A DNA stretch of 64,000 bases from Hymenobacter actinosclerus (lineage in GTDB: Bacteria > Bacteroidota > Bacteroidia > Cytophagales > Hymenobacteraceae). The notes under the pieces were generated by a model. The model was not told the origin of the DNA and did not search any database. It worked only from the letters and a program-made list of their open reading frames with translations. Positions 43,811 to 52,145 of the stretch are shown piece after piece. Made by a program: the position numbers and the translations under genes. The DNA lies in assembly GCF_900111515.1 (NCBI RefSeq), contig NZ_FOHS01000002.1, positions 1,054,001-1,118,000 on the forward strand, given 5' to 3'. Each line of letters opens with the position of its first letter. The stretch's first letter is position 1.

Positions 43811-44959
43811 ATGCTGCTTATGCCCCTCCCCGCTTTTTCCCTCGTGCGCCGGCTTGGCGGACTGCTGCTGGCGGCCGTAGTGCTGCTGGCCCTGGCGGCT
43901 GCCTGCTGGGCCTTCTGGCCGCGCGCGGTGCCGGCCCCACTCCCGCCAACTACCGCCTCCCAGGCACTGCCATCCGCCGGCCCACCGCCCGCCGATGGCC
44001 GCCTGCGGGGCGTAAGCTGGGTGGGCACCGACTCGGCTTCGATGCTCGATTTGGCGCCGCTGACCAAAGCCGGCGTAACCTGGATTGCCCAGATGCCCTT
44101 CGGCTGGCAGGCGGGCGCGGCCGAGCCCGCGGTGCAGCTGCGCACCGGCGCCGGCAGCCGCCGCTACTGGGGCGAAAGCGACGCGGGCATCCTGCTCACG
44201 GCCCGCCAGGCCCGGCAGCGCGGCATCCGCACCCTGCTCAAGCCCCACCTATGGCTGCGCGGCCCCAGCAGCTGGTCGGGCGACATTAACATGGGTTCCG
44301 AAGCCGACTGGCAGACCTGGTTCCGGAGCTACTCGGCGTTTATGCTACACTACGCCCGGCTGGCCGAAACCGGTAAGCTGGATGCGCTGTGCATCGGCAC
44401 CGAGCTGGAGCGCACGGTGGGCCACGAAGCCGAGTGGCGGGCGCTCATCAAGCAGATCCGGCAGGTGTACCACGGGCCGCTAACCTACGCGGCCAACTGG
44501 AGCGGCGAGTTCGAGCAGGTAAAATTCTGGGACGCGCTCGACTTTATCGGGGTGCAGGCCTACTTCCCGCTCAGCACCCAGGCCAGCCCCGATAAAGCCC
44601 GCCTGCTGGCTGCCTGGCAAGAGCCGCTACGCCGCCTGGAAGCGGTGCAGAAGAAATATAATAGGCCGGTGGTGTTCACCGAAGTCGGTTACAAAGCCAC
44701 CGCCGACGCCGCCATCAGGCCCTGGGAGTGGCCCCAGAAGCTGGACGTGCTGGTGCCCGCCGACGAGGCCACCCAGGCCGCCTGCTACGCCGCCCTGTTC
44801 GAGACGTTCTGGCCCCGCCCCTGGTTTAAAGGCCTGTTCATCTGGAAATGGTACCCCGGCCTGCCGCCCGACGGCCCCGCCCACCGCCACGCCGACTTCA
44901 CGCCCCAGCACAAGCCCGCCGAGCAGGTAATGAGCATGTGGTTTTTGAAAGGGGGATGA
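43811..44959 (+). CDS. GH113-like glycoside hydrolase, membrane-anchored
   Basis: A 382-residue protein with an N-terminal membrane segment ([22 protein letters not shown]) and a TIM-barrel domain of the GH113-like (beta-mannanase related) type. Likely acid/base Glu is in [12 protein letters not shown] and nucleophile Glu in [21 protein letters not shown] ends the barrel. A -7-like TACCTTCC (43795) lies 8 bases before the ATG at 43811. A second in-frame ATG at 43820 is also possible. The final codons and the TGA stop are inside the repeat 44954-45090. Substrate unproven. Confidence 0.85.
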   Translation: MLLMPLPAFSLVRRLGGLLLAAVVLLALAAACWAFWPRAVPAPLPPTTASQALPSAGPPPADGRLRGVSWVGTDSASMLDLAPLTKAGVTWIAQMPFGWQAGAAEPAVQLRTGAGSRRYWGESDAGILLTARQARQRGIRTLLKPHLWLRGPSSWSGDINMGSEADWQTWFRSYSAFMLHYARLAETGKLDALCIGTELERTVGHEAEWRALIKQIRQVYHGPLTYAANWSGEFEQVKFWDALDFIGVQAYFPLSTQASPDKARLLAAWQEPLRRLEAVQKKYNRPVVFTEVGYKATADAAIRPWEWPQKLDVLVPADEATQAACYAALFETFWPRPWFKGLFIWKWYPGLPPDGPAHRHADFTPQHKPAEQVMSMWFLKGG

Positions 44960-45090
44960 GGTGAGGAGGTGAAAGGAAGAAAAAGAACGTCATTCAGAGC
45001 GCAGCGAAGAATCTCGCGTGCCAAAGTAATCCCAACATCTGGTTACCGTTGCCCGCGAGATTCTTCGCTGCGCTCTGAATGACGTTCTTT
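44954..45090. repeat. Composite repeat with GAGGTGA units and CATTCAGAGC core
   Basis: GATGAGGTGAGGAGGTGAAAGG (44954 onward; first part shown in the gene end) forms the short left array. The core left arm (44982-45021) starts AAAGAACGTCATTCAGAGC and the right arm (45051-45090) is its complement with one mismatch. Loop about 30 bases. Stands between the GH113-like gene and sucC. Confidence 0.9.
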
Positions 45091-45162
45091 ATTACTACCT
45101 GCTTCTTCCCTCTACAAGCCAACAATTCCGGCTTCCCCACCAACTCCCAATTCAATTCTGCC

Positions 45163-45170
45163 TACTTTCG
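45163..45170 (+). promoter_or_regulatory. Candidate -7 element TACTTTCG for sucC
   Basis: TACTTTCG matches TAnnTTTG at seven of eight positions, 31 bases before the sucC ATG at 45202. No -33 TTTG. Confidence 0.45.
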
Positions 45171-45201
45171 CGGTTAGAAACCACCCCCATAACTGACCTC
45201 T

Positions 45202-46395
45202 ATGAACATTCACGAGTATCAGGGCAAAGACATTTTGAAGCGCTACGGCGTGCGCGTGCAGGAAGGCATCGTGGCCGATACCGCTGAGGAGGCCGTTGCG
45301 GCCGCCGAAAAGCTCACCGCCGACACCGGCACCAGCTGGTACGTTATCAAGGCCCAGATTCATGCCGGCGGCCGCGGCAAGGGCGGCGGGGTGAAACTCG
45401 CCAAAAACCTGGAGCAGGTAAAGGAAATTGCCGGCCAGATTATCGGCATGCAGCTCGTTACCAAGCAAACCGGCGCCGAAGGCCGCAAGGTGCACAAGGT
45501 GCTCGTGGCCCAGGATGTGTACTACCCCGGCGAGTCGGAAACCCAGGAGTTCTACATGAGCGTGCTGCTCGACCGCGCCACCGGCCAGAACGTCATCATC
45601 TATACCACCGAGGGCGGCGTAGACATCGAGGAGGTAGCCGAGGCGCATCCCGAGAAAATCCACCACGAGCATATCGACCCGCGCGTGGGCCTGCAGGGCT
45701 TCCAGGCCCGCAAGATTGCCTTCAACCTCGGCCTGTCGGGCGAGGCGTTCAAGGAGATGGTAAAGTTCGTGACGGCCCTCTACAAGGCCTACGACGAAAC
45801 CGACTCGGCCATGTTCGAAATCAACCCCGTGTTGAAAACCTCGGACAACAAGATTCTGGCCGTTGACGCCAAGGTAACCCTCGACGAAAACGCCCTCTAC
45901 CGCCACAAGGACTTCGTGGCCCTGCGCGACACCAACGAGGAAGACCCGCTGGAAGTAGAAGCCTCGGCCTCGAACCTGAACTACGTGAAGCTCGACGGCA
46001 ACGTGGGCTGCATGGTGAACGGCGCCGGCCTGGCCATGGCCACCATGGACATCATCAAGCTGAGCGGCGGCGAGCCGGCCAACTTCCTCGACGTAGGGGG
46101 AGGGGCTTCGGCTGAAACCGTAGAAGCCGGTTTCCGCATCATCCTGAAGGACCCGAACGTGCAGGCTATCCTGATCAACATCTTCGGCGGCATCGTGCGT
46201 TGCGACCGGGTAGCCAACGGTGTGGTGGAAGCCTACAAGAACATCGGTGACATCCGCGTGCCCATCATCGTGCGCCTGCAAGGCACCAACGCCGAAGAAG
46301 GCGCCCGCATCATCGACGAGAGCGGCCTGAAAGTGTACTCGGCCGTGCTGTTGAAAGACGCTGCTGAGCGCGTAAAAGAAGTACTCGCTAAATAA
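45202..46395 (+). CDS. sucC: Succinyl-CoA synthetase beta subunit (ADP-forming)
   Basis: A 397-residue ATP-grasp protein; with SucD it converts succinyl-CoA and ADP to succinate and ATP in the TCA cycle. Signatures are [32 protein letters not shown] (residues about 55-70), FEINPVLKT, and [15 protein letters not shown]. The typical metal-binding Asn/Asp pair (NPV...VDAKV) is present. Length is standard. sucD is not adjacent (the next gene is on the other strand), which is unusual compared with proteobacterial sucCD operons but common in Bacteroidota, as far as I recall. Confidence 0.97.
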   Translation: MNIHEYQGKDILKRYGVRVQEGIVADTAEEAVAAAEKLTADTGTSWYVIKAQIHAGGRGKGGGVKLAKNLEQVKEIAGQIIGMQLVTKQTGAEGRKVHKVLVAQDVYYPGESETQEFYMSVLLDRATGQNVIIYTTEGGVDIEEVAEAHPEKIHHEHIDPRVGLQGFQARKIAFNLGLSGEAFKEMVKFVTALYKAYDETDSAMFEINPVLKTSDNKILAVDAKVTLDENALYRHKDFVALRDTNEEDPLEVEASASNLNYVKLDGNVGCMVNGAGLAMATMDIIKLSGGEPANFLDVGGGASAETVEAGFRIILKDPNVQAILINIFGGIVRCDRVANGVVEAYKNIGDIRVPIIVRLQGTNAEEGARIIDESGLKVYSAVLLKDAAERVKEVLAK

Positions 46396-46397
46396 TC

Positions 46398-46503
46398 AGG
46401 AATTTTTAATTCTGAATTTTGAATTGAAAAAGGCCGTTGAACGACTCCCAACAGGGGCGTTCAACGGCCTTTTTCAATTCAAAATTCAGAATTAAAAATT
46501 CCT
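46398..46503. repeat. 46-bp perfect inverted repeat with internal terminator
   Basis: Arms 46398-46443 and 46458-46503 are complementary throughout. The outer half is AT-rich (AGGAATTTTTAATTCTG then AATTTTGAATTG) and the inner half is a classic terminator stem (AAAAAGGCCGTTGAACG). The loop has 14 bases (ACTCCCAACAGGGG). The Ohr stop codon TAG (46502-46504 on the minus strand) overlaps its edge. Bidirectional terminator between sucC and ohr. Confidence 0.94.
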
Positions 46504-46984
46504 AATTATCCTTTGCCACGCCGGCGTTGTCTTCGGCTTTTACGGGAATGGCTTTGCCTTTCACGCGCAGCTCCACTTCCATATTGCCGCGGGTGCCAAC
46601 CGAGTACGGGCAGATAGTATGGGCCTGCCGGACCATTTCCACCGTTTTCTGCTCGTCAAAGGATTTCAGGTCCACATCGAGGATGGCCGCCAGGCCATAG
46701 GCCTCGCCTTCCTGGAACAGCGAAACGGAGCACTTTACTTCGGTGGCGGGGTCGAGCTTGTCGCCGGCGCGCTGGGCGATGACGAGCAACGCCTGCTGAA
46801 AGCACGAGGAGTAGCCGGCGGCGAACAGTTCTTCGGGGTTGGTGGCGCCTTTTTTGCCGCCCAGGCCCTCGGGAACCGACATTTCGAGGTCGATGATGCC
46901 GGTGGCGGAACGGACGTGGCCGCTACGACCGCCTACGGCGGTGGCGTCGGCGGTATAGAGAGTCTTTTTTTCGGTGCTTGCCAT
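46502..46984 (-). CDS. ohr: Organic hydroperoxide resistance protein
   Basis: A 160-residue OsmC/Ohr peroxidase that reduces organic hydroperoxides. The two redox Cys are at about 61 (AGYSSCFQQAL) and 125 (HTICPYSVGTRGN), the Ohr pattern rather than OsmC. Other blocks are GRSGHVRSATGIIDLEMSVPEGLGGKKGATNPEELFA (shortened here to its first part). No OhrR repressor gene is adjacent. The start ATG at 46984 is unambiguous. The final residues are DN before the TAG formed with the repeat edge. Confidence 0.95.
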   Translation of the reverse strand: MASTEKKTLYTADATAVGGRSGHVRSATGIIDLEMSVPEGLGGKKGATNPEELFAAGYSSCFQQALLVIAQRAGDKLDPATEVKCSVSLFQEGEAYGLAAILDVDLKSFDEQKTVEMVRQAHTICPYSVGTRGNMEVELRVKGKAIPVKAEDNAGVAKDN

Positions 46985-47089
46985 AAAAAGGAATAGCTGG
47001 TGAGAAAGAGGTTTGGCTAATTAACTGCCTAGCCCGCCGGAAGGTTACCTGACGAGGGTACAGGATTGCGCAGAAAAAGCGGAAGCCAG

Positions 47090-47121
47090 TTTGGCAAACG
47101 CCCTTTTTCTCCCTAGTTTTG
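47090..47121 (+). promoter_or_regulatory. Promoter of tRNA-Arg: TTTG and TAGTTTTG
   Basis: A -33 TTTG (47090-47093) and a -7 TAGTTTTG (47114-47121) are separated by exactly 20 bases, the Bacteroidota standard. The tRNA begins 14 bases further on, so this is the clearest full promoter in the window. Confidence 0.75.
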
Positions 47122-47134
47122 CGGCTCCCAACCG

Positions 47135-47206
47135 GGTTGCGTAGTACAACGGATAGTATGGGAGCCTCCGAAGCTCTAGATCTAGGTTCGATTCCTAGCG
47201 CGACCA
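47135..47206 (+). tRNA. tRNA-Arg(CCG)
   Basis: A 72-base cloverleaf: acceptor stem GGTTGCG/CGCGACC, D arm GTAC/GTAT, anticodon stem GGAGC/GCTCT with loop CTCCGAA (anticodon CCG at 47168-47170), variable AGAT, T arm CTAGG/CCTAG with loop TTCGATT, discriminator A. The 3' CCA is not encoded (CAC follows), as is frequent in this phylum. It reads the CGG Arg codon. A terminator hairpin follows immediately. No integrated element or second copy of the 3' end was found next to it. Confidence 0.92.
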
Positions 47207-47210
47207 CACC

Positions 47211-47243
47211 AAAGCCCTCTGCCTGAATGCAGAGGGCTTTTTT
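47211..47243 (+). terminator. tRNA terminator
   Basis: A 12-bp stem AAAGCCCTCTGC / GCAGAGGGCTTT with loop CTGAAT and a T-run starts five bases past the tRNA. Confidence 0.92.
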
Positions 47244-47362
47244 ATGTCCGTCAGGTTCGTTTGGGCGGGTAGTTATAGCGGCAGAAGCATCTTTTATATA
47301 GGGCGGGGCGTATAAGGCGGGCGCTTGCCTCAGGCAGCCGCTTCACTTCAACCCCCGACCCG

Positions 47363-48088
47363 ATGAACAAGTACATGCTTTCCGCTCTGGCTCTTTCCTT
47401 TACCCTCAGCGCCGGCTCGGCCATGGCCCAGGGCAAGGTGACCAAGAAATCGGACGACGAAAAAACCAAGGTCACGACCGAAGACGGGATGATGACCAAA
47501 ACCAAAGTGGCCGACGACGGCAAAACCAAAATAAAGGCCAAAACGCCTGCGGGTGGCAAAATGAAGGCCACCACCAAGCCCCGTGAGGGTGCCGACATGG
47601 CCGACATGAAAATGACCACCCCCGCCGGAGTGATGGTGGGCGGCGCCATGATGACGGCCGATAAGGACATCGTAGACAATGCCGTTAACTCGACCGACCA
47701 CACCACGCTGGTAGCGGCCGTGAAGGCTGCTGACCTGGTAACGACCCTCAAGAGCGACGGACCGTTTACCGTATTTGCCCCCACCAACGCCGCCTTCGAT
47801 AAACTGCCGGCCGGCACGGTGAATACGCTGGTGATGCCCGAAAACAAAGCCAAGCTCACTACCATCCTCACCTACCACGTAGTGCCCGGCCGCCTGATGG
47901 CCGCTGACCTGAAGGATGGCCAGGTGCTGACCACGGTGGAAGGCGAAAACCTGACGGTACACCGCAGCGGCAACTCGGTGATGCTGCACGATGCCAAGGG
48001 TGGCATGGCAACCGTAACGGTAGCCGATGCCGTGTCGAAGAACGGCGTTACGCACGTTATCGACACCGTGCTGATGCCAACCAAGTAA
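47363..48088 (+). CDS. Fasciclin-domain secreted protein
   Basis: A 241-residue protein with signal peptide MNKYMLSALALSFTLSAGSAMAQ, then a Lys/Thr/Met-rich low-complexity stretch (TKVTTEDGMMTKTKVADDGK, to about residue 90), then one fasciclin (FAS1) domain (about 100-240). FAS1 signatures are GPFTVFAPTNAAFDKLP and LTYHVVPGRLMAADLKDG, and the end is THVIDTVLMPTK. Such proteins act in adhesion or extracellular matrix, or are soluble in the periplasm. A strong terminator follows. The Lys/Met-rich stretch may bind metal or polyanions, which is inference. Confidence 0.9.
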   Translation: MNKYMLSALALSFTLSAGSAMAQGKVTKKSDDEKTKVTTEDGMMTKTKVADDGKTKIKAKTPAGGKMKATTKPREGADMADMKMTTPAGVMVGGAMMTADKDIVDNAVNSTDHTTLVAAVKAADLVTTLKSDGPFTVFAPTNAAFDKLPAGTVNTLVMPENKAKLTTILTYHVVPGRLMAADLKDGQVLTTVEGENLTVHRSGNSVMLHDAKGGMATVTVADAVSKNGVTHVIDTVLMPTK

Positions 48089-48113
48089 GTTTTTAGAACT
48101 CCCGAAAGCTGAT

Positions 48114-48152
48114 AAAGCGCCCGGCCCTGCAAAGGGTCGGGCGCTTTTTTTT
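48114..48152 (+). terminator. Fasciclin gene terminator
   Basis: A 15-bp stem AAAGCGCCCGGCCCT / AGGGTCGGGCGCTTT with loop GCAA, one G-T pair, and a run of eight T. Confidence 0.92.
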
Positions 48153-48270
48153 GCTTATTCCGGCAAGCGTGGCCCCACTTATAAACGCGGCAGTAGCCGG
48201 GAGTTTGCGGGCGAAAAATCTTTCCCGATCTTTAAGAATCGTTTTTGATTTTCTCCTTTTTCAGTACTTG

Positions 48271-50604
48271 ATGAAACACTTTTTCGCCTGGATATTGACT
48301 GCCGTGCTGTGCGTGGGTGGGGGCCTGGAAACGGCCTCGGCCCAGATTATGCCCACGGCCCCGCCCACCAGCCTGCAGGGCCAGAACCTGAAAGACTGGC
48401 TGCGCCAGAACTGGTACGACGGCAAGCGCGTGGAGCTGGACTACGGCACGGCCCGCGGCAAAATGTACAACTACGTCGACAACCAGGACGGCAAGCTCGT
48501 GTGCGTGTACTCGGGCTACACCGAAACGGTAAAGCTCGACTCCACCAACACCAGCACCGGCGTTGTGAAGCAGATCAACTGCGAGCATACCATTCCGCAG
48601 TCGTGGTTTGATGAGAAAGTGCGCATGCGCTCCGATATTCACCACCTGTTTCCGACGTACATCACCTGGAACTCGAACCGCGGCTCCGACCCGTTTGCCG
48701 AAATTCCTGACACCCAGACCCAGCTGTGGATGCGCGGTACGACGAGCCAGACCTCGATTCCGACCACCAACATTGACGAGTACAGCGAGGATACCAACTC
48801 GCAGTTTGAGCCCCGCGAAGACCACAAGGGCAATTTGGCCCGGGCCATTTTCTACTTCTACACCATGCACCAGGGCCAGCAGTTCGACCCGGGCAAAGAC
48901 GTAATTTCGGCTGCGGCCGACCTGAACACCCTTTACCAGTGGCACATGGCCGACCCGGTTGATGCCCGCGAGCGGGAGCGGAACCGCCGCGTGGCCAAAA
49001 GCCAGGGCAATTTCAACCCCTACATTGCCTACCCCGATCTGGTGGCCCGCGCCTGGGGCTTCCAGGTGCTGCCGACTTTCGCGTTTGCCACGGCTACCGG
49101 CAGCATTGCCGAGGGCAACAGCGGCACCAGCACCTACACCACCAACATCACCATCAGCCCCGCCCCAACGGCTTCGTTCACGGTGCAGCTGAGCCTGGCG
49201 GCCACCTCTACAGCCACCAGCGGCCAGGATTTCACCTTCACTTCGCCCCAGACGCTGACCTTTACCGCCGGCCAGACGACGCTGCCGGTTACGGTAACCA
49301 TCAACGGCGACCTGACCCCCGAGGCCGATGAAACGGTGGTGCTGGCCCTGACCAACCCCTCGACCGGCGCGGCCGTGGGCGGCCCCAGCCAGCACGAGCT
49401 GACCATCCTCAACGACGACGGTGCGGCCCCTACCCTTCAGTTTGCGGCCGCCAAGGGCAGTATTACGGAAGGCAACGCCGGCACCAGCACTTACACCGTG
49501 AACGTAACGCTGACCGGCGCGGCCCCTACGGCCGCCGTTACCATTCCGGTAACCGTGCAGGCGGCCGGCACTACCGCCGCCACGCCCGCCGACTACACCC
49601 TGACGACGACCAGCCTCACCTTCGCGGCCGGCCAGGTAAACCAGACCCTGCCCGTCACGCTGTCGGTGGTGGGTGATTTGCTGTCGGAGCCCAACGAAAC
49701 GGTGCTGCTGGCGCTGGGCGCGCCTGCTACGGGCGGCGCAGTGCTGGGCCCCATCCGCACCCACGAGCTGACCATTCTCAACGACGATGTGGCCCCGCCC
49801 GCGGCGCCCTGCACTACGCTGTTTTTCTCGGAGTACATCGAGGGCAAGGCCAGCAACACCAAGGCGGTTGAAATCTACAACCCCTCAAATGCCCCCATCG
49901 ACCTGGAAGGCATTACGGTGAGCCTGTTTGCCAACGGCAAAACCACCCCCAACGCTACGGCCGAGCTGACCGGCACCATTGCCCCCGGCGAGGTGTACGT
50001 AATTGCCAATACCGGCGTAGTCTCGCCCGTTGTAAAAGCCCAGACCGACCTGGAGTCGGGCATCGGCTTCTTCAATGGCGATGATGCCCTGCTACTGATG
50101 GACGGCACTGATACGCTCGACATTATCGGCGTTATTGGCCAGCAGCCCACCGGCGGCTGGCAGCTGCCCGGCGGCGGAACTACTACCGATGCCACACTCG
50201 TACGCAAGGCCACGGTAAACCAGGGCCAGAAGCGCTGGGCCAATGCCCGGTCCGAATGGACCTTCTTGGGCACCGACGTGTACGACAACATCGGGCAGCA
50301 CAGCAGCAACTGCGTAACCGTGACGGCTACCACCCCCGCGGCCCGTCTGGGCGAGGGACTGGAGGTGTTCCCGAACCCGGCCACCGGCCGCCTGCAGCTG
50401 CGCCTGCCGCAACTCAAAGGCCGGCCGGCCGCCAGTATCAGCCTCTACAACATGCTGGGTCAGCAGGTGCTCGGCCGCACTCAGCCGCTGTCGGCCACCG
50501 AGGCCGCCACGCTCGACGTGCAGGCGCTGGCCGAGGGCTTGTACCTGTTGCGCGTAACCGCCGACGGGGTAACCTACACCAGCCGCGTAGAAGTGCGCCG
50601 GTAG
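48271..50604 (+). CDS. T9SS-secreted EndA-type nuclease with Calx-beta and lamin-tail domains
   Basis: A 777-residue secreted protein; the ATG at 48271 begins the signal peptide MKHFFAWILTAVLCVGGG. Domains in order: an endonuclease I (EndA/NucM) domain at about 40-265 with EHTIPQSWF (around 105-113), DIHHLFPTY and NSNRGSDPF; two Calx-beta domains at about 270-385 and 388-505 (GSIAEGNSGTSTYTTNI, GSITEGNAGTSTYTVNV); a lamin-tail-like domain at about 511-650 (FFSEYIEGKASNTKAVEIYNPSN); and a T9SS type A sorting domain from about 695 (LEVFPNPATGRLQLRLP ... LYNMLGQQV). It probably degrades external DNA for phosphate or carbon. Confidence 0.92.
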   Translation: MKHFFAWILTAVLCVGGGLETASAQIMPTAPPTSLQGQNLKDWLRQNWYDGKRVELDYGTARGKMYNYVDNQDGKLVCVYSGYTETVKLDSTNTSTGVVKQINCEHTIPQSWFDEKVRMRSDIHHLFPTYITWNSNRGSDPFAEIPDTQTQLWMRGTTSQTSIPTTNIDEYSEDTNSQFEPREDHKGNLARAIFYFYTMHQGQQFDPGKDVISAAADLNTLYQWHMADPVDARERERNRRVAKSQGNFNPYIAYPDLVARAWGFQVLPTFAFATATGSIAEGNSGTSTYTTNITISPAPTASFTVQLSLAATSTATSGQDFTFTSPQTLTFTAGQTTLPVTVTINGDLTPEADETVVLALTNPSTGAAVGGPSQHELTILNDDGAAPTLQFAAAKGSITEGNAGTSTYTVNVTLTGAAPTAAVTIPVTVQAAGTTAATPADYTLTTTSLTFAAGQVNQTLPVTLSVVGDLLSEPNETVLLALGAPATGGAVLGPIRTHELTILNDDVAPPAAPCTTLFFSEYIEGKASNTKAVEIYNPSNAPIDLEGITVSLFANGKTTPNATAELTGTIAPGEVYVIANTGVVSPVVKAQTDLESGIGFFNGDDALLLMDGTDTLDIIGVIGQQPTGGWQLPGGGTTTDATLVRKATVNQGQKRWANARSEWTFLGTDVYDNIGQHSSNCVTVTATTPAARLGEGLEVFPNPATGRLQLRLPQLKGRPAASISLYNMLGQQVLGRTQPLSATEAATLDVQALAEGLYLLRVTADGVTYTSRVEVRR

Positions 50605-50614
50605 GCTGAACGGA

Positions 50615-50682
50615 GAACCACCGCTAGCAAAAAGCCCCTGACGTCATGGCAGACGTCAGGGGCTTTTTGCTAGCGGTGGTTC
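50615..50682. terminator. 31-bp perfect bidirectional hairpin
   Basis: A 31-bp perfect stem, GAACCACCGCTAGCAAAAAG to its complement, with loop ATGGCA. The centre contains the GACGTC dyad and the T-run CTTTTTGC. It lies between the nuclease and the small acetyltransferase gene on opposite strands. Confidence 0.93.
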
Positions 50683-50696
50683 GGCTTATCGAGCCG

Positions 50697-50981
50697 TTAG
50701 TTCGACTCCAGCAAATCCTGGTAGTCGGGGTGCTGGGCTACGTAGCCGGCCATGAAGGAGCAGGTGGTGCGCACTTTCAGGTTGTTTTCGCGGGCGTAGG
50801 CCAGGCCGGCCTTGGCCAGCTCGTCGCCGATGCCCTGGCCGCGCAGCTCTTCCTCGACGAAGGTGTGGGTGAAGTCGATGACGCCCTCGGTGGGGCGGCT
50901 GTAGGAAAGCTCGGCCGAGTGGCCCTCCTGCGAAACGGTAAATTCCTGGTTTTCGGGTTGATGCTGAACGGAGAGAGGCAT
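50697..50981 (-). CDS. Small GNAT-type acetyltransferase-like protein
   Basis: A 94-residue protein of the minimal GNAT family (YjdJ-like/Acetyltransf_CG). The ATG at 50981 (MPLSVQHQPENQEF) is the start; an upstream in-frame ATG gives a hydrophobic head that looks spurious. The acetyl-CoA loop is EEELRGQGIGDELAKAGLAYARENNLKV, and the end TCSFMAGYVAQHPDYQDLL matches the family's CxF/Y signature. It probably acetylates a protein or small molecule, or binds CoA. The start faces the divergent gene at 51135. Confidence 0.88.
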   Translation of the reverse strand: MPLSVQHQPENQEFTVSQEGHSAELSYSRPTEGVIDFTHTFVEEELRGQGIGDELAKAGLAYARENNLKVRTTCSFMAGYVAQHPDYQDLLESN

Positions 50982-51134
50982 AGAAAGGGTAAAAAAGAGG
51001 AAAGAATAGCACGGCGGAATCGGCGCAAGCACAACCAGACACCGCCATTTCCCCGGAGTTTACGTATGAATGGCAACGGCGGCTACCTATGCCGCCGTTT
51101 CTTCCCTATTCTCCCCTACTCCTACTCTTTTCTT

Positions 51135-51611
51135 ATGTCGACCAACCCGCTCAACAACCCCGATACCTCCCGCGACCCTTCGCAGGCCGCCAACGATACG
51201 CCCCAGTACGGCAGCTTCGGCCACCCCGACAATCCCGCCGCGCCGGCCAACGAGGGCGAAAGCGTAACCAACGGCGGCGAGTCGGCCCCTCCGGTTGCCT
51301 TTAGCGAGCAGCGTGGCAGCGCCCCCCAGAACCTCGATCCGGCCGCCGTGCGCCAGGTCGAAGATGCCGAGTACGACGAGCAGCGCGAGGGCTGGGCCAA
51401 GGACGACCCGCGCTACGGCGGCGGCACCAGCAACTGGCCTACCAACGAGCCCGCCAACCGCACCAAAGCCCCCGCCTCCGACGCAGTGGAGGAAAGCAAC
51501 CCCAACGTGGGCCAGAACGACAACCCCGACGAGTTCAGCGCCTTCCGCCCCGACAATGGCCGCGGTATTCCCGGCTCGGGCAAGGAAGACGAAATGCCCC
51601 ACAACGACTAA
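51135..51611 (+). CDS. Disordered acidic hypothetical protein (158 aa)
   Basis: A 158-residue hydrophilic protein with no signal peptide, hydrophobic core or known domain. It is rich in Asn, Asp, Gln, Gly, Pro and Ala, e.g. NNPDTSRDPSQAANDTPQYG and FRPDNGRGIPGSGKEDEMP. The middle DAEYDEQREGWAKDDPRYGGG is charged. Such composition suggests an intrinsically disordered, possibly stress-protective protein. The next gene, 41 bases downstream, is similar in type, so the two may be an operon. Confidence 0.75.
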   Translation: MSTNPLNNPDTSRDPSQAANDTPQYGSFGHPDNPAAPANEGESVTNGGESAPPVAFSEQRGSAPQNLDPAAVRQVEDAEYDEQREGWAKDDPRYGGGTSNWPTNEPANRTKAPASDAVEESNPNVGQNDNPDEFSAFRPDNGRGIPGSGKEDEMPHND

Positions 51612-51652
51612 GGGCGCCGGGTCTTTTTCTTCACTTCTGACTATTTTCTCTG

Positions 51653-51943
51653 ATGAGCAACGATAAAAAGAACGATTCGGCCGCCAAGCCCAACCAGGAC
51701 CCCGCCGCCGCCCTCGACGCCAAAAACTCCGGCCTGACCGAGGAGCAGCGCCAGCACCGCGAGGAGCTGTACGGCTACAAAAAAGACGAGGAAGGCACGC
51801 TCGACACGAGCGAACAGCTGGAAGACGCCATGTCGGGCACGCCCAGCGGCGCCACCACCGGCCCCGACCCCGATACCGAATCGACCAGCGACGAGCTGCG
51901 CATCACGGGCTTCAACAACCCCATCGACGACAACAACCGCTAA
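51653..51943 (+). CDS. Disordered small hypothetical protein (96 aa)
   Basis: A 96-residue acidic hydrophilic protein, MSNDKKNDSAAKPNQDPAA then REELYGYKKDEEGTLDTSEQLEDAMSG. No signal peptide, membrane segment or fold is visible. It shares style with the preceding gene and lies 41 bases downstream. I do not recognise the family, but the high Asp/Glu/Lys/Gln content is reminiscent of stress-induced hydrophilins. Confidence 0.72.
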   Translation: MSNDKKNDSAAKPNQDPAAALDAKNSGLTEEQRQHREELYGYKKDEEGTLDTSEQLEDAMSGTPSGATTGPDPDTESTSDELRITGFNNPIDDNNR

Positions 51944-52001
51944 GCCCGCCGCACGGGGCCGCTAAATTGCCCCGCGGGCTGGCCGCTTATCTGCCCACTT
52001 T

Positions 52002-52034
52002 AGCCCCTTTGCCTCCGCGGCAAAGGGGCTTTTT
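52002..52034 (+). terminator. Terminator of the disordered-protein pair
   Basis: A 12-bp stem AGCCCCTTTGCC / GGCAAAGGGGCT with a TCCGC loop and TTTTTG after it. Confidence 0.88.
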
Positions 52035-52145
52035 GCTTGATTAGGGCAATTACGGTACTGCCGAGCTTGCGGAAAAGCTGCGCGCCCGGCGCAACACCCG
52101 GCTTTTCCGGTCCGTTGAACGAGCTTCTCTCCCATCCTTTTTTCT

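Noticed and set aside
47135-47250. Integrated element at the tRNA-Arg 3' end
   Set aside because: No integrase gene and no second copy of the tRNA 3' end was seen nearby.
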